Assembly: GCA_025454955.1 (NCBI GenBank)
Contig: JALONL010000003.1
Span: forward strand, 207,426 to 271,425
Direction: 5' to 3'
Length of the DNA: 64,000 nt
Source of the DNA: Bacteroidia bacterium
GTDB lineage: Bacteria > Bacteroidota > Bacteroidia > Palsa-965
This document shows positions 18,035 through 26,902 of the stretch, piece by piece; positions within the stretch are counted from its first letter, which is position 1; the number at the start of each line of letters is the position of its first letter. The notes under the pieces were generated by a model. That model was not told the DNA's origin, did no database searches, and was given only the letters and a program-made list of their open reading frames with translations. Both the position numbers and the translations under genes were made by a program.

Positions 18035-18955
18035 ATGAATGTTTTCGAGGATCAACGTATGCACTCGGCCGTGTTTAGCATGTATTTGCGCAATTGGAAG
18101 CTTATTGCATTAACTGTTGTAGTGTGTACTGCGCTGGCTTTTGTGGCCACCCTGTTTATGAAAGAACGTTTCAGGGCAAAGGCTTCGTTTTTTGTGCCGT
18201 TTGATATTTCGCTCGAAAAAACGGTAGAAGACCCCAAACTCGGCTACGATACCGAAGCCGACCGGATGCTGCAGATTCTTAATTCGGAAAAACTCAAGGA
18301 TTCGGTAGTAAAGAAATTTAACCTGGTTCAGTATTTTAAAATTGATACCAATGAACAAGGCTGGCAACAAAAGGTTACCGATAAATACCGTCAGCGTGTG
18401 TTTGCCAACCGCACCAATATTATGTCTATTGTGGTGGAGGCCGAAACATATAATCCGGTTTTTTCGGCAGAAATTGTGAATTACATCGTAGAGTCCGGCG
18501 GGCGTTTCAGGCAGGAAATGTATCGTTCAAACACACGTCAGGCAGCCGATGCGTTTAAGAAAGAGTATGAATTGAAAAAGGCATTTGTAGATAGTCTTGC
18601 CACGCGTATCGGTAATTTGCGCAAAGACGAACATGGAAATTATCCATTGCTAGATGCGCTTATTGTTTCGGGTAACAGTACTTCGTCGAGTACCGAAAAG
18701 GAAATTCTTACCCAGCGTTTCATTTATGAAAACGCGCAGCTCAACGATATGCGGGTGAAGTATGAAAATGCCCGCAACACTGCCCTGCGCCCCATTCCTG
18801 ATTTTTACAACATTGACCCGGCTTACCCGGTTTATGAAGCCAGTTTTCCCCTCAAAGGATTTAATCTGGCAATAGGTTTTTTCGGGTCGCTGTTTTTTAT
18901 TCTTGTGGCACTTTATCTGAACTATGTGGTGAAAAAGTTGCGCGCACGCATGTAA
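18035..18955 (+). CDS. Wzz/chain-length-determinant-like protein
   Basis: A 306-residue protein with a membrane segment at about 22-43, a long helical periplasmic region (coiled-coil-like, 140-260) and a second membrane segment near the C-terminus (NLAIGFFGSLFFILVALYLNYVV). This is the layout of Wzz polysaccharide co-polymerases, which set chain length of surface polysaccharide. It is paralogous to the two Wzz genes at 38997-40977. It opens a five-gene operon and is 12 bp upstream of an O-antigen ligase-type gene, the same pairing as in the second cluster. There is no tyrosine-kinase domain. Confidence 0.85.
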   Translation: MNVFEDQRMHSAVFSMYLRNWKLIALTVVVCTALAFVATLFMKERFRAKASFFVPFDISLEKTVEDPKLGYDTEADRMLQILNSEKLKDSVVKKFNLVQYFKIDTNEQGWQQKVTDKYRQRVFANRTNIMSIVVEAETYNPVFSAEIVNYIVESGGRFRQEMYRSNTRQAADAFKKEYELKKAFVDSLATRIGNLRKDEHGNYPLLDALIVSGNSTSSSTEKEILTQRFIYENAQLNDMRVKYENARNTALRPIPDFYNIDPAYPVYEASFPLKGFNLAIGFFGSLFFILVALYLNYVVKKLRARM

Positions 18956-18967
18956 TGAAAAACGCCA

Positions 18968-20452
18968 ATGCTTAAAATTCTGCGTGGAATCGGATTTGAA
19001 AAGTGGGCATTTGCGCTGTGTGTGCTGCTCTGCGCCGTTTCCATGTATGCCATTGCCGGGTCGAGATATGTGCTGATTTATATTCCGGTTTTTATTGCGT
19101 TTGCGGGTTTGCTGCTGGGATATTTTCTGCTCAATAAGCAGAATCTGCTTAAGCTGTTGTTTTTCATGATTCCGCTTTCGGTGGGTGTTACGGCAATAGG
19201 CGAAGCTGAAATACAAACGCCCACCGAGCCAATGATTGGCCTGCTCATGATTTTGCTGGTGGCCACGGCAAGCGGCTTTGCCGGGCTGCGGAAAGATATG
19301 TGGTCAACCGCAATAAACCGGCTGCTGTTGTTTGAAATTATCTGGTTAGTGGTGTGTTCAATGACCAGTCAGTTAAACTTAGTTTCGTTTAAATATACGT
19401 TTATCAGAATATGTTACGCGGGTGTGTTTTTCTTTCTCGCCCTGCAATGGATGAGGCACGAGAAAAAGCCGGAGAAGTTTTATCAGCTTTATATTCTGGG
19501 AATGATTTTTCCCATTATTGTAACACTGATAAAGCACGCAGCGCTTGAATTTTCGCCCCGCACGGCGTATCACATGCCCAAACCATTTTACAACGACCAT
19601 ACTGTATTTGGTGCCTGCCTGGCGTTTGTGATTCCGTTTGTGGCCGTGTATGCTTTTGCCAAAAAGGAGGAAGGAGCAGGACGGCTGAAAAAATATGGCT
19701 ATGCCGTGGCGCTGGTAGCCTTGCTGATAGTTGAATTTTTGTCGTTCTCGCGTGCGGCGTGGCTTAGTCTGGGGGCTGCGCTGGGTTTGTATTTACTGGT
19801 ACGCCTGCGTGCAAACGGACGAGTTTTTCTGATGCTGCTAATGCTTGCCGGTGGTACAGTTTATCTGGCCGGTGATTTTATCATGGATAATCTCACCACC
19901 ACCGAGGCCGTAAGTTCGAAAGGCGATGTGGAACAGCACTTCAAATCGATTACCAATATCGAAACCGATGCGTCGAACAAAGAGCGCATAAACCGCTGGA
20001 AATGCGCCATTCGTATGGGCGAAGACAAGCCCGTGTTTGGCTACGGACCGCGCACGTATAAATATTATTACGGCCAGTTTCAAACCCGCGAAAACATGAC
20101 GCATACCAGCACATTCAGCGGAACTAAGGGCCATGCGCATTCTGATTACCTGGCGTTTTTTGCCGAGTCGGGCTGGATTGGTTTGTTGCTGCACATTGCG
20201 CTGTTTGTGGCGGTGGTAATGAAAGGACTTAACGTGCTGCGCCGAAAACTCGATGTAAAACAGCGAAATATTGCACTGGCTGCGCTGCTTGGTTTCTTTA
20301 CGTATTTCATACACGGCATTTTCAACGGATTTATGGAGGAGGAGAAAATGGCATCGCTGGTTTTTTTCAGCATGGCGGTGATTGTGTATATTGATGAGCA
20401 AACAAGGAATACCGACGCTTCATGGAAAACGCAATCGTTGCAGGGCTTGTAA
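18968..20452 (+). CDS. O-antigen ligase/polymerase family membrane protein
   Basis: A 494-residue protein with about twelve membrane segments and a large periplasmic loop between late segments. The loop holds RWKCAIRMGEDKPVFGYGPRTY and GHAHSDYLAFFAESG, which match the Wzy_C/WaaL signature (GxGPGTY and H-S-x-Y-L). It therefore either polymerises repeat units or ligates polysaccharide to a lipid or protein acceptor. It is closely paralogous to the product of 37547-39007 (shared DASNxERxNRW). The gene follows wzz by 12 bp and overlaps the next gene by 31 bp. Confidence 0.88.
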   Translation: MLKILRGIGFEKWAFALCVLLCAVSMYAIAGSRYVLIYIPVFIAFAGLLLGYFLLNKQNLLKLLFFMIPLSVGVTAIGEAEIQTPTEPMIGLLMILLVATASGFAGLRKDMWSTAINRLLLFEIIWLVVCSMTSQLNLVSFKYTFIRICYAGVFFFLALQWMRHEKKPEKFYQLYILGMIFPIIVTLIKHAALEFSPRTAYHMPKPFYNDHTVFGACLAFVIPFVAVYAFAKKEEGAGRLKKYGYAVALVALLIVEFLSFSRAAWLSLGAALGLYLLVRLRANGRVFLMLLMLAGGTVYLAGDFIMDNLTTTEAVSSKGDVEQHFKSITNIETDASNKERINRWKCAIRMGEDKPVFGYGPRTYKYYYGQFQTRENMTHTSTFSGTKGHAHSDYLAFFAESGWIGLLLHIALFVAVVMKGLNVLRRKLDVKQRNIALAALLGFFTYFIHGIFNGFMEEEKMASLVFFSMAVIVYIDEQTRNTDASWKTQSLQGL

Positions 20453-21369
20453 AAAATGGCTCCATTGCTGTGGCCGATGCGGGAGCCAGAAATGGGTTTA
20501 CGCTGCTGCCTCAGTTGCGTGGCATGATTGATCTGTATGCGTTTGAGCCCGATCCGGGTTCGTTTGCGCCGTTGCAAAAACAGTATTCGGGCAGGCATCG
20601 GTTTCGTAACGCCGAAGTTTCTGCGCTGGCACTTTCTAACAAAGCGGGCGAGGCGGTTTTGTATTCGGCAGCACATCCGAGCATGAGTTCGCTGTGCAGG
20701 CCCGATGTGGAAACGGCTTCGCGTTATGTGTCGCGCATGGCCGATTCGGAAAAATGGTTAGCCAATTTGCACACGAAAAATGAAGTTCGCGTACATACTG
20801 AAACGCTTGACTATTGGGCTGCACAGAAGCATTTAGACTATATCGATTTCCTGAAATTGGATACACAGGGAAGCGAGCTTAGCATACTTCACGGCGCGGC
20901 TGATTTATTACGTCACAAAAAAATTGGTGTGGTGTTTACCGAAGTGTGCCTGGCACCGATGTATGAAAATCAATGCAGTTTTGCCGAGCTTGATTTGTGG
21001 ATGCGACATTGCGGGTATAGCCTCATTGGTTTGCAAACGTATCCTGAAATTGCCGATTTCCTTAATCGCCGTGTGCCGGGCCGTGTTACCGAACAAATAC
21101 ATGCAGGCATAAACGGCGATGCAGTGTATATACCCGCCGACAAAGCCTCGTTTGAGCATCCCGGCTCAGTAGCGTTGATTCTTGCCGCGCTTGGCTACTA
21201 CAGCCAGAGCGAGTTTCTGATTCGTGAGCATAACTTACTCAGCCCTGCCGATACCGAAACACTTTTTGCGCACCTTGCCCGCCGCACCGTGAAGCAGAAA
21301 CTGAAACATTTATTGCAACGTATTACACCGCCCGCATTGCATTACTGGTACAGCCGTTTACGCACATGA
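20422..21369 (+). CDS. FkbM-family methyltransferase
   Basis: A 315-residue protein with FkbM features: VADAGARNGFT (SAM motif I), DLYAFEPDPGSF, and the conserved FLKLDTQGSELSILHGA block. FkbM enzymes O-methylate sugars or polyketides; in a polysaccharide operon a sugar hydroxyl is the likely target. Residues after 230 form an extension with helical repeats. The ATG at 20422 lies inside the end of the ligase gene, and the stop overlaps the following ATG (ATGA at 21366-21369), so translation is probably coupled on both sides. Confidence 0.88.
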   Translation: MENAIVAGLVKNGSIAVADAGARNGFTLLPQLRGMIDLYAFEPDPGSFAPLQKQYSGRHRFRNAEVSALALSNKAGEAVLYSAAHPSMSSLCRPDVETASRYVSRMADSEKWLANLHTKNEVRVHTETLDYWAAQKHLDYIDFLKLDTQGSELSILHGAADLLRHKKIGVVFTEVCLAPMYENQCSFAELDLWMRHCGYSLIGLQTYPEIADFLNRRVPGRVTEQIHAGINGDAVYIPADKASFEHPGSVALILAALGYYSQSEFLIREHNLLSPADTETLFAHLARRTVKQKLKHLLQRITPPALHYWYSRLRT

Positions 21370-22946
21370 GCATCGACAAAAAAGAAAACAATACAGCGGT
21401 TCTCATTCCGGTGCTCGTGTTTTTGCTGGGCATTGCGGCGGTGGTTTACTGCTATCACAAACCGCTTTCCGATTTTGGTAATTACTACTACGGCGCGGCT
21501 TTCATGCAGAAGAATGATTACCGGTTGGTGTATGATGTGCATCGGTTTAACGAGGCCGTGAGTATGGCGGGCGGAAGGGATTTGTTTCTCGATCATACCT
21601 CTGTACCGCCTCAAACGCCTTTGTTTTACAAGCCATTCAGCTATTTGCCCGATCCGTTTCTGGCCCGCGGTGTTTTCAATGTGCTTGGCGTGTGCTGTTT
21701 TGCATTTATGCTTTACCGGTTGCTGCGGCAGTATGCGGCGCTGAGTTTTCCGCGAAGTTTGGTATTGCTTGCGGCAATGGCTTATCCGCTGTATCAGAAC
21801 ATTGCGTTTGGGCAAACGTATTTGTTTGTGGCCTCGCTGCTCATTGCGGCGTGGCTGGCACATTTACGCAGCAGGAATATCATGGCCGGTGTGTGGCTGG
21901 CTTTGGCGGTGGTGCTCAAAATTACACCGGTTGTATTGCTGCTTTTTTTCGTGGTGCGGCGGCAGTGGAAATTGGTGTTGTCCTGTGCCGCAGCTTATCT
22001 GCTGCTGAGTGGTGCGGCCATGCTGGTGTATGGCACAGAAGTATTTGAAATGTATTACCTGCATCTGCTTCCACGCATTGCCGACGGGTATATAAACGAT
22101 CCGTATTCGGCCAGCTACCACGGGTTTGTGGTGTTGCTGCGTCATCTCGGGCAGTTTGATGCGGTGCTTAATCCGCACCCGCCTATGCAGCTTTCGGGCA
22201 ATGCCATTGTGCTGCTCAATCTGGCTTTGCTGCTGCCTTTGCTGGCGGTGGCACTTTTCCGCAGCGGTATAAGCAGACCGGGCGAAACCGGTGCTTTTGT
22301 GTTGCTGCTGCTGTTTTTGTTTCTTGGTTCGGGGTATTTTTCCACCTATTCGCTGCTGGTGTTGCCGCCGTTTTTTATACTACATCGCAAAGGTGCGGCA
22401 CCGGTTACGCAGTTGGTTTTGCTGCTTGTAATTTGTGCGGTTCCCCCGCGTGTGCTCGAATATGCGCCGGTGGCTTTGCAGCATTTTAAACTGTATGCAT
22501 TGCTGCTGTTGTTTGCGCTTGCCGCATCCCGTCCCGAGCGGGGTGTGCGCATGAATGCCGTGGCGGCTGTACTGGTATTATTGTTTGCCGCATTACAGCT
22601 TGCAAAACTTTTTTTGCCCGGCGGCGGCCCGCGTTATGCTTATTACAGCAGTAAAATTCAGCAGCATTATGTAACTGACTATTCCATCAGCAACCACACG
22701 CTTACGGCCACGGTTTACAGCAAGGCGGGCAAGGAAAAAATAGCACTTCCGCTTGCCACGGCCACGCCATGTACACTGCCCCTGGCTCCCAGGACTGAAT
22801 ACATTGGCAATGGAAATGTGCTTTACAAAAATATTGTCTGCCGCAACGATACCGTGCTGTTTATGTGCGATGCAGGGCGTGGCGTGGGCCTGTATCACCT
22901 CTATGCAGTGCCGCGCAGTAAATTTCCATTTGCCACACTGAAATGA
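21366..22946 (+). CDS. GT87-like (DUF2029) membrane glycosyltransferase
   Basis: A 526-residue polytopic protein with about ten membrane segments. The first periplasmic loop has KPLSDFGNYYYGAAFMQ, where an acidic residue followed by Y/F-rich sequence is typical of GT-C family 87 enzymes, and VPPQTPLFYKPFSYLPDP is the second conserved loop. These enzymes use polyprenyl-phosphate-linked sugars to build lipid-linked or cell-wall glycans. About 120 C-terminal residues lie in a soluble beta-rich tail (YSISNHTLTATVYSKAG). It is the fourth gene of the operon, and its stop overlaps the start of the next gene. Confidence 0.75.
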   Translation: MSIDKKENNTAVLIPVLVFLLGIAAVVYCYHKPLSDFGNYYYGAAFMQKNDYRLVYDVHRFNEAVSMAGGRDLFLDHTSVPPQTPLFYKPFSYLPDPFLARGVFNVLGVCCFAFMLYRLLRQYAALSFPRSLVLLAAMAYPLYQNIAFGQTYLFVASLLIAAWLAHLRSRNIMAGVWLALAVVLKITPVVLLLFFVVRRQWKLVLSCAAAYLLLSGAAMLVYGTEVFEMYYLHLLPRIADGYINDPYSASYHGFVVLLRHLGQFDAVLNPHPPMQLSGNAIVLLNLALLLPLLAVALFRSGISRPGETGAFVLLLLFLFLGSGYFSTYSLLVLPPFFILHRKGAAPVTQLVLLLVICAVPPRVLEYAPVALQHFKLYALLLLFALAASRPERGVRMNAVAAVLVLLFAALQLAKLFLPGGGPRYAYYSSKIQQHYVTDYSISNHTLTATVYSKAGKEKIALPLATATPCTLPLAPRTEYIGNGNVLYKNIVCRNDTVLFMCDAGRGVGLYHLYAVPRSKFPFATLK

Positions 22947-24097
22947 AAAAGAGCATACTGTTTTTTCTTCTGCTTTTTTGTGCGTGTGCCACATGGATGT
23001 GTGGCGGGCGCGAAAACAACGATGCAACAGAAAAACCATTGCCCGATCACACCATCCGCCTGCAATGGATAAAAGCCTATCCTGGCGAGCATTGGAAACA
23101 GGTGCGCGAAGGATTGCGCTGGACATTTTCCTTTCTCGGTGCGTCATTGCCCAAAGGCAGTTTTGATAAGGCGGTTCCGGCAAATGATTCGTCGGCCTTT
23201 ACGCTCGACTTTTCGCAGCTCGGTTTTTCGACTGATGCGTTGACTGCCATCGACAGCATTCTTGTGAAACTCAAATCGTCGGCAACTTACCGCAGTGAAA
23301 ACTGCATGGATTTATCGCGGTTAGTGGTATTGCTCATCGGCGAATCGGAAAATTATTATGCCATTACCGGCTCCGAAAAAACGCTCGGCAATTTTATACG
23401 CAAACACGGGCTCGAAAACCCGCTTCAGTTTGGCGTTACACGTTCGGCCGTGGCCAACCATCACCGGCTTATTCAATTCAATCCTGATACCAGCAGTGTG
23501 TTGAATTTCGCCTTTGTGGCCGTAGAAAGCGAGGATGATCTGGAAAAGGGAACATTTCATGCTTCGGTATTTGAAGCATTCGACATCATGCCCAACGGCC
23601 AGTTACGGTTTTCGGTGTACGACGAAAAAGGCGAACGTATTGCCGCATCGCCCGCGCACTTAGGCAAAGCCGGAAAACCGGCCAAATGCCTCTGGTGTCA
23701 CGAAATAGTGATTTCGCCCTTGTTTGTGCCCAATACGCCCGTTGCAGGCAAACTCACCAACGAAGAGTTTGAATTCTGGCGCAGCGCATTTCAACGCAAT
23801 CTCGACCACTACCGCACCACACTGAACGACGATATTGATTACACACTTACGCAGGATCATACATTTATGGAAATGCTTTACATCAGTTTCATGGAGCCCT
23901 CGCTTATGCGCCTCAGCAACGAGTGGCAACTGTCGCCAGCCGAAGCAGAAAAACGCATGGGTACACCGCCCGGACATTTGTATGAAGAGTTTCCGCAAAT
24001 GGGTATGTTGTATTACCGGTATTATGCCGACAGTGCTGCAGGGGTAAAGGATTTGCGTATGCCGCTTTCAGTGAGGGAAGGGGTGGGGGAGAAGTAG
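22943..24097 (+). CDS. Lipoprotein-like protein with one c-type haem motif
   Basis: A 384-residue exported protein. The N-terminus (KKSILFFLLLFCACATWMC) is a signal peptide with cysteines at 13, 15 and 20 that could form a lipobox. A single haem-attachment motif CLWCH is at 249-253 (Cys249, Cys252, His253), preceded by AHLGKAGKPAK. The rest has no recognised domain. It is the last gene of the wzz-ligase-fkbM-GT87 operon (ATGA overlap at 22943), unusual company for a cytochrome-like protein. The alternative is that the CxxCH binds no haem. The C-terminal tail REGVGEK looks like unselected read-on sequence. Confidence 0.7.
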   Translation: MKKSILFFLLLFCACATWMCGGRENNDATEKPLPDHTIRLQWIKAYPGEHWKQVREGLRWTFSFLGASLPKGSFDKAVPANDSSAFTLDFSQLGFSTDALTAIDSILVKLKSSATYRSENCMDLSRLVVLLIGESENYYAITGSEKTLGNFIRKHGLENPLQFGVTRSAVANHHRLIQFNPDTSSVLNFAFVAVESEDDLEKGTFHASVFEAFDIMPNGQLRFSVYDEKGERIAASPAHLGKAGKPAKCLWCHEIVISPLFVPNTPVAGKLTNEEFEFWRSAFQRNLDHYRTTLNDDIDYTLTQDHTFMEMLYISFMEPSLMRLSNEWQLSPAEAEKRMGTPPGHLYEEFPQMGMLYYRYYADSAAGVKDLRMPLSVREGVGEK

Positions 24098-24102
24098 AAC
24101 GG

Positions 24103-25599
24103 TTATCTTTTCCCGATTGTATATACTTTGTAATTTTCGGCCTGTACACAGGCACCATCAAACGAAATTATTTCTTTTACTGTAAATTCTGATGTGGCTG
24201 AATCTAATGGAACACTCGATGCAATAAACATTTCTTTGCCCGTTAACTCCTGCCTCCTGTAACACCTTAACAACATAGTGTCAATAGGAATTTCAAAGTT
24301 TTTGATACTCCAGTTGGCAAAACTGCCTTCGACATTTCTTTCGGAATAAAATATATCCTGATTCATGTACGCAGAAACGGCAGGCCCTGAATAATGCGGA
24401 TATACACAAACCTGATCTCCTTCTATTCCTCTCGATTGAAAATATCCGGCCACCGATTTGCCATTTGAAAACGGATTGTTCCATTCGTAAATGTGTGTCA
24501 CAAAAGCCGCTGAAACCTGAACAGCGAAAAAAATTACGGCAAGACTATTTTTTAATAGTCTTAGTCGTTTCGATTGTATTAGTTGTTTTCCTTCCGATTG
24601 ATCTATCCACAAACAAATAAAAAACAACACAATAAAGAACCCTCCGTGGCGCAACGATAAGGGCATTGGTGTAAGTGCAAGAAGCAAAGTCAGGCTTATC
24701 GACCCAAGTAAATACAATAGCATTATTTTTTTGGAATGAATAAAATACAGTAGCGGTAAAATCCAGACTACTAATGCAAGGATGCTTCCTCCAATTTTTG
24801 ACTGAGGAAAAAACAGGTTGGTATTCCACCAATTATCAGAAGTAATATCCGGGAAATGCAAAAACACTTTAAAAGGAAGGCTTATTGAAGAGGCAATTCG
24901 ATCAACTGAAACAAGTGAAGACTGATGGTAATGATATAAAAAATGATCGGGTTGAGGCCATGAGGTATAAATGGCCATGGCAAAGCAGGCAACCAACAAG
25001 AATGAGGAAGCCAGAATACTATTCAGTGAGTATGCTGAGATTTTACGTGAATAAATAAAGTAAACGAATATAAGACCGCTTATCAATCCGGCATAGATAT
25101 GAGTTAAAGCAGCTAAGCCAAGCAGAAATGAGATGAGAAGGATATGCTTCTTTTTGTATGTATATAAACATGTGGCCAATAGTAAAAAGAAAATACTTAA
25201 TCCATAGTTTCTGGCAATCTCGCTGTATTCAAATGAAAAAAAGTAGCTGTAAACCATGCAAATTTTCACCCATTGGCTGTATGGCGAAAAAAAACTGATG
25301 AGTATCATAATCAGCCCAGCTATTCCGATGTGTAGAAATTGCAGTTGACTTACTGAGTTAATGTGTAATAGTTTGAGAAGGAAATTCCACAGCGGCGGGT
25401 GGCTTTCATATTGCATGCTGGTCAATAAATCACCAAAAGTGCTGCTGTTTTTGGCAAGGAGGTAGTGTTGAGACTCGTCAAGCCATATTTCGTGATTAAC
25501 CACACTTATACAAATCAGAACAAGAGCGGTGGACGTATAAATTATTGGTATTGCATTTCGCTTTAGAATTTCAGCAAAGCGTTGAAAATAGGCTGACAT
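24103..25599 (-). CDS. GT39-like membrane protein, AT-rich
   Basis: A 498-residue polytopic protein with about eleven membrane segments. The first extracytoplasmic loop reads NHEIWLDESQHYLLAKN, the acidic D-E-S/A motif of GT39/PMT and ArnT-like glycosyltransferases, followed by SHPPLWNFLLKLLH, the second conserved element. It probably transfers a sugar from a polyprenyl phosphate. The gene is clearly more AT-rich than the operon it faces and uses AAA/ATA/TTA codons freely, a sign of later acquisition. It is convergent with the 22943 gene, with 5 bp between stops. Confidence 0.75.
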   Translation of the reverse strand: MSAYFQRFAEILKRNAIPIIYTSTALVLICISVVNHEIWLDESQHYLLAKNSSTFGDLLTSMQYESHPPLWNFLLKLLHINSVSQLQFLHIGIAGLIMILISFFSPYSQWVKICMVYSYFFSFEYSEIARNYGLSIFFLLLATCLYTYKKKHILLISFLLGLAALTHIYAGLISGLIFVYFIYSRKISAYSLNSILASSFLLVACFAMAIYTSWPQPDHFLYHYHQSSLVSVDRIASSISLPFKVFLHFPDITSDNWWNTNLFFPQSKIGGSILALVVWILPLLYFIHSKKIMLLYLLGSISLTLLLALTPMPLSLRHGGFFIVLFFICLWIDQSEGKQLIQSKRLRLLKNSLAVIFFAVQVSAAFVTHIYEWNNPFSNGKSVAGYFQSRGIEGDQVCVYPHYSGPAVSAYMNQDIFYSERNVEGSFANWSIKNFEIPIDTMLLRCYRRQELTGKEMFIASSVPLDSATSEFTVKEIISFDGACVQAENYKVYTIGKR

Positions 25600-25665
25600 T
25601 GATTATTGATATTTGTTTATTTTACCGTCATTGAAAACCATTGTGCGCCTTTAAAACCAAATATC

Positions 25666-25936
25666 ATGAAAAAATCGGCACTTCGGTTTTATTTCTTGTA
25701 CTGTTCTGCTGCACAGTTTCAGGACAACAAATGGAGAATTCACACTTCGTGAGCCGGAAAACATAACCGCAGGTACTCACAGGGTTGAGTTATTTTCAGT
25801 AAACGGAGTTCTTGTTTATTCTGAATCAGAGACAAATGGTGAGTTTAAAACGATTCATTTAACCGAGTTTGATCCGGGGATTTACATTATATTCGTAAGT
25901 AACGAAAAATTCAGAAGGTCGAAGAAAATAGTTATC
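25666..25936 (+). pseudogene. Collapsed T9SS cargo gene: signal peptide joined to sorting domain
   Basis: An ATG at 25666 begins a signal peptide (KKSALRF) that continues in another frame as LFLVLFCCTVSGQQ, so there is a one-base frameshift. A few codons later, in a third frame, comes a typical type A sorting domain (FTLREPENI, HRVELFSVNGVLVYS, LTEFDPGIYIIFVSNEKF, KKIVI). The body of the protein is missing, so this is a remnant left by internal deletion. The sorting-domain frame has no stop codon and runs in frame into the ATG of the next gene at 25937. It is the first of three tandem relatives. Confidence 0.75.
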
Positions 25937-26902
25937 ATGAATAAAAAATTGATTTTACTGCTGATTTTTGGAGCACCTGTCTTTGCGTTAAGCCAGAATT
26001 ACCTTCCATTACCCGCTTCCAATGCGCACTGGCAACTTTATAAATATGTATCCTCAGCCCCTGGCAATTGGTATGTGGAGTATTCATATTATCAAACAGA
26101 TTCGCTTAATAACGATACCGTAGTTGCCGGAGATCAGTATTCAAAACTGTTCATACATACTTCATCAATACCATTTACAGCTTACGCGGGTTGCTACCGT
26201 ACAGATACAACTGGTAAAACATGGTGGATTAATGCCCAGGACACCCTGCCTTCATTGTTGGTAGATATTGCTGTACAGCCGGGTGATACGGTGTTTAATG
26301 TATTTGGGTATGATAACACGGGTTCACAAACTTACTATACACTTGTGGTAGATACTGTTAAGCCTTATGTGGCGTGGAATACGACTTTGAAAAGTATTTA
26401 TTTAAGAAGTATTTCTCCGTTAGGTGGTTATCGGTTTTTGTGGATTGAGTCGGTGGGTAGTGCGAACAGTTTTTTAAACCGAATCGGAACAGGATTACCA
26501 TCCACTGATCCCTGGTTGATATGTGCAGGGAATAATGATACTACCTGGTTTTACCGCGACGAAATGTATATCAATCCATGGTTTGGTGATATTCTTGATA
26601 CATTACCCGCAATTTCGGGGGCTTGCAGTTTGAATGCTTCTGTGTTTGTTGGCGTTGATGTGGTTGAGACGGATTATTTCCGCACTTACCCCAATCCCGC
26701 CACAACAAATTTCATCGTCGAACCAAACTCCAGCACACCTTCCACTTTACGCATATTCACACTCTCCGGCCAGCTTATGCACTCGCAGCGCATACAAGGC
26801 CGCACAGAAATTGACGTAAGCACTTTCCCCGAAGGCATCTACCTGCTCGAATTGCAAACCCCACAGGGCATTAGTCGTCAAAAAATAATTATCAATGAAT
26901 AA
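25937..26902 (+). CDS. T9SS type A cargo protein, tandem copy 1
   Basis: A 321-residue secreted protein. It has a signal peptide 1-20 (KKLILLLIFGAPVFALSQN), a beta-rich body of about 210 residues with repeated YLPLPASNAHWQLY and FRTDTTGKTWWI-like segments, and a C-terminal sorting domain (TYPNPATTNFIVEPNS ... EGIYLLELQTPQG). Function is unknown. It is a clear paralogue of the next gene (both have YRPLP/YLPLP and DSTGKTWW). The body is AT-rich, while the last 200 bp are GC/C-rich and nearly identical in DNA to the neighbour. The stop overlaps the start of the next gene. Confidence 0.85.
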   Translation: MNKKLILLLIFGAPVFALSQNYLPLPASNAHWQLYKYVSSAPGNWYVEYSYYQTDSLNNDTVVAGDQYSKLFIHTSSIPFTAYAGCYRTDTTGKTWWINAQDTLPSLLVDIAVQPGDTVFNVFGYDNTGSQTYYTLVVDTVKPYVAWNTTLKSIYLRSISPLGGYRFLWIESVGSANSFLNRIGTGLPSTDPWLICAGNNDTTWFYRDEMYINPWFGDILDTLPAISGACSLNASVFVGVDVVETDYFRTYPNPATTNFIVEPNSSTPSTLRIFTLSGQLMHSQRIQGRTEIDVSTFPEGIYLLELQTPQGISRQKIIINE

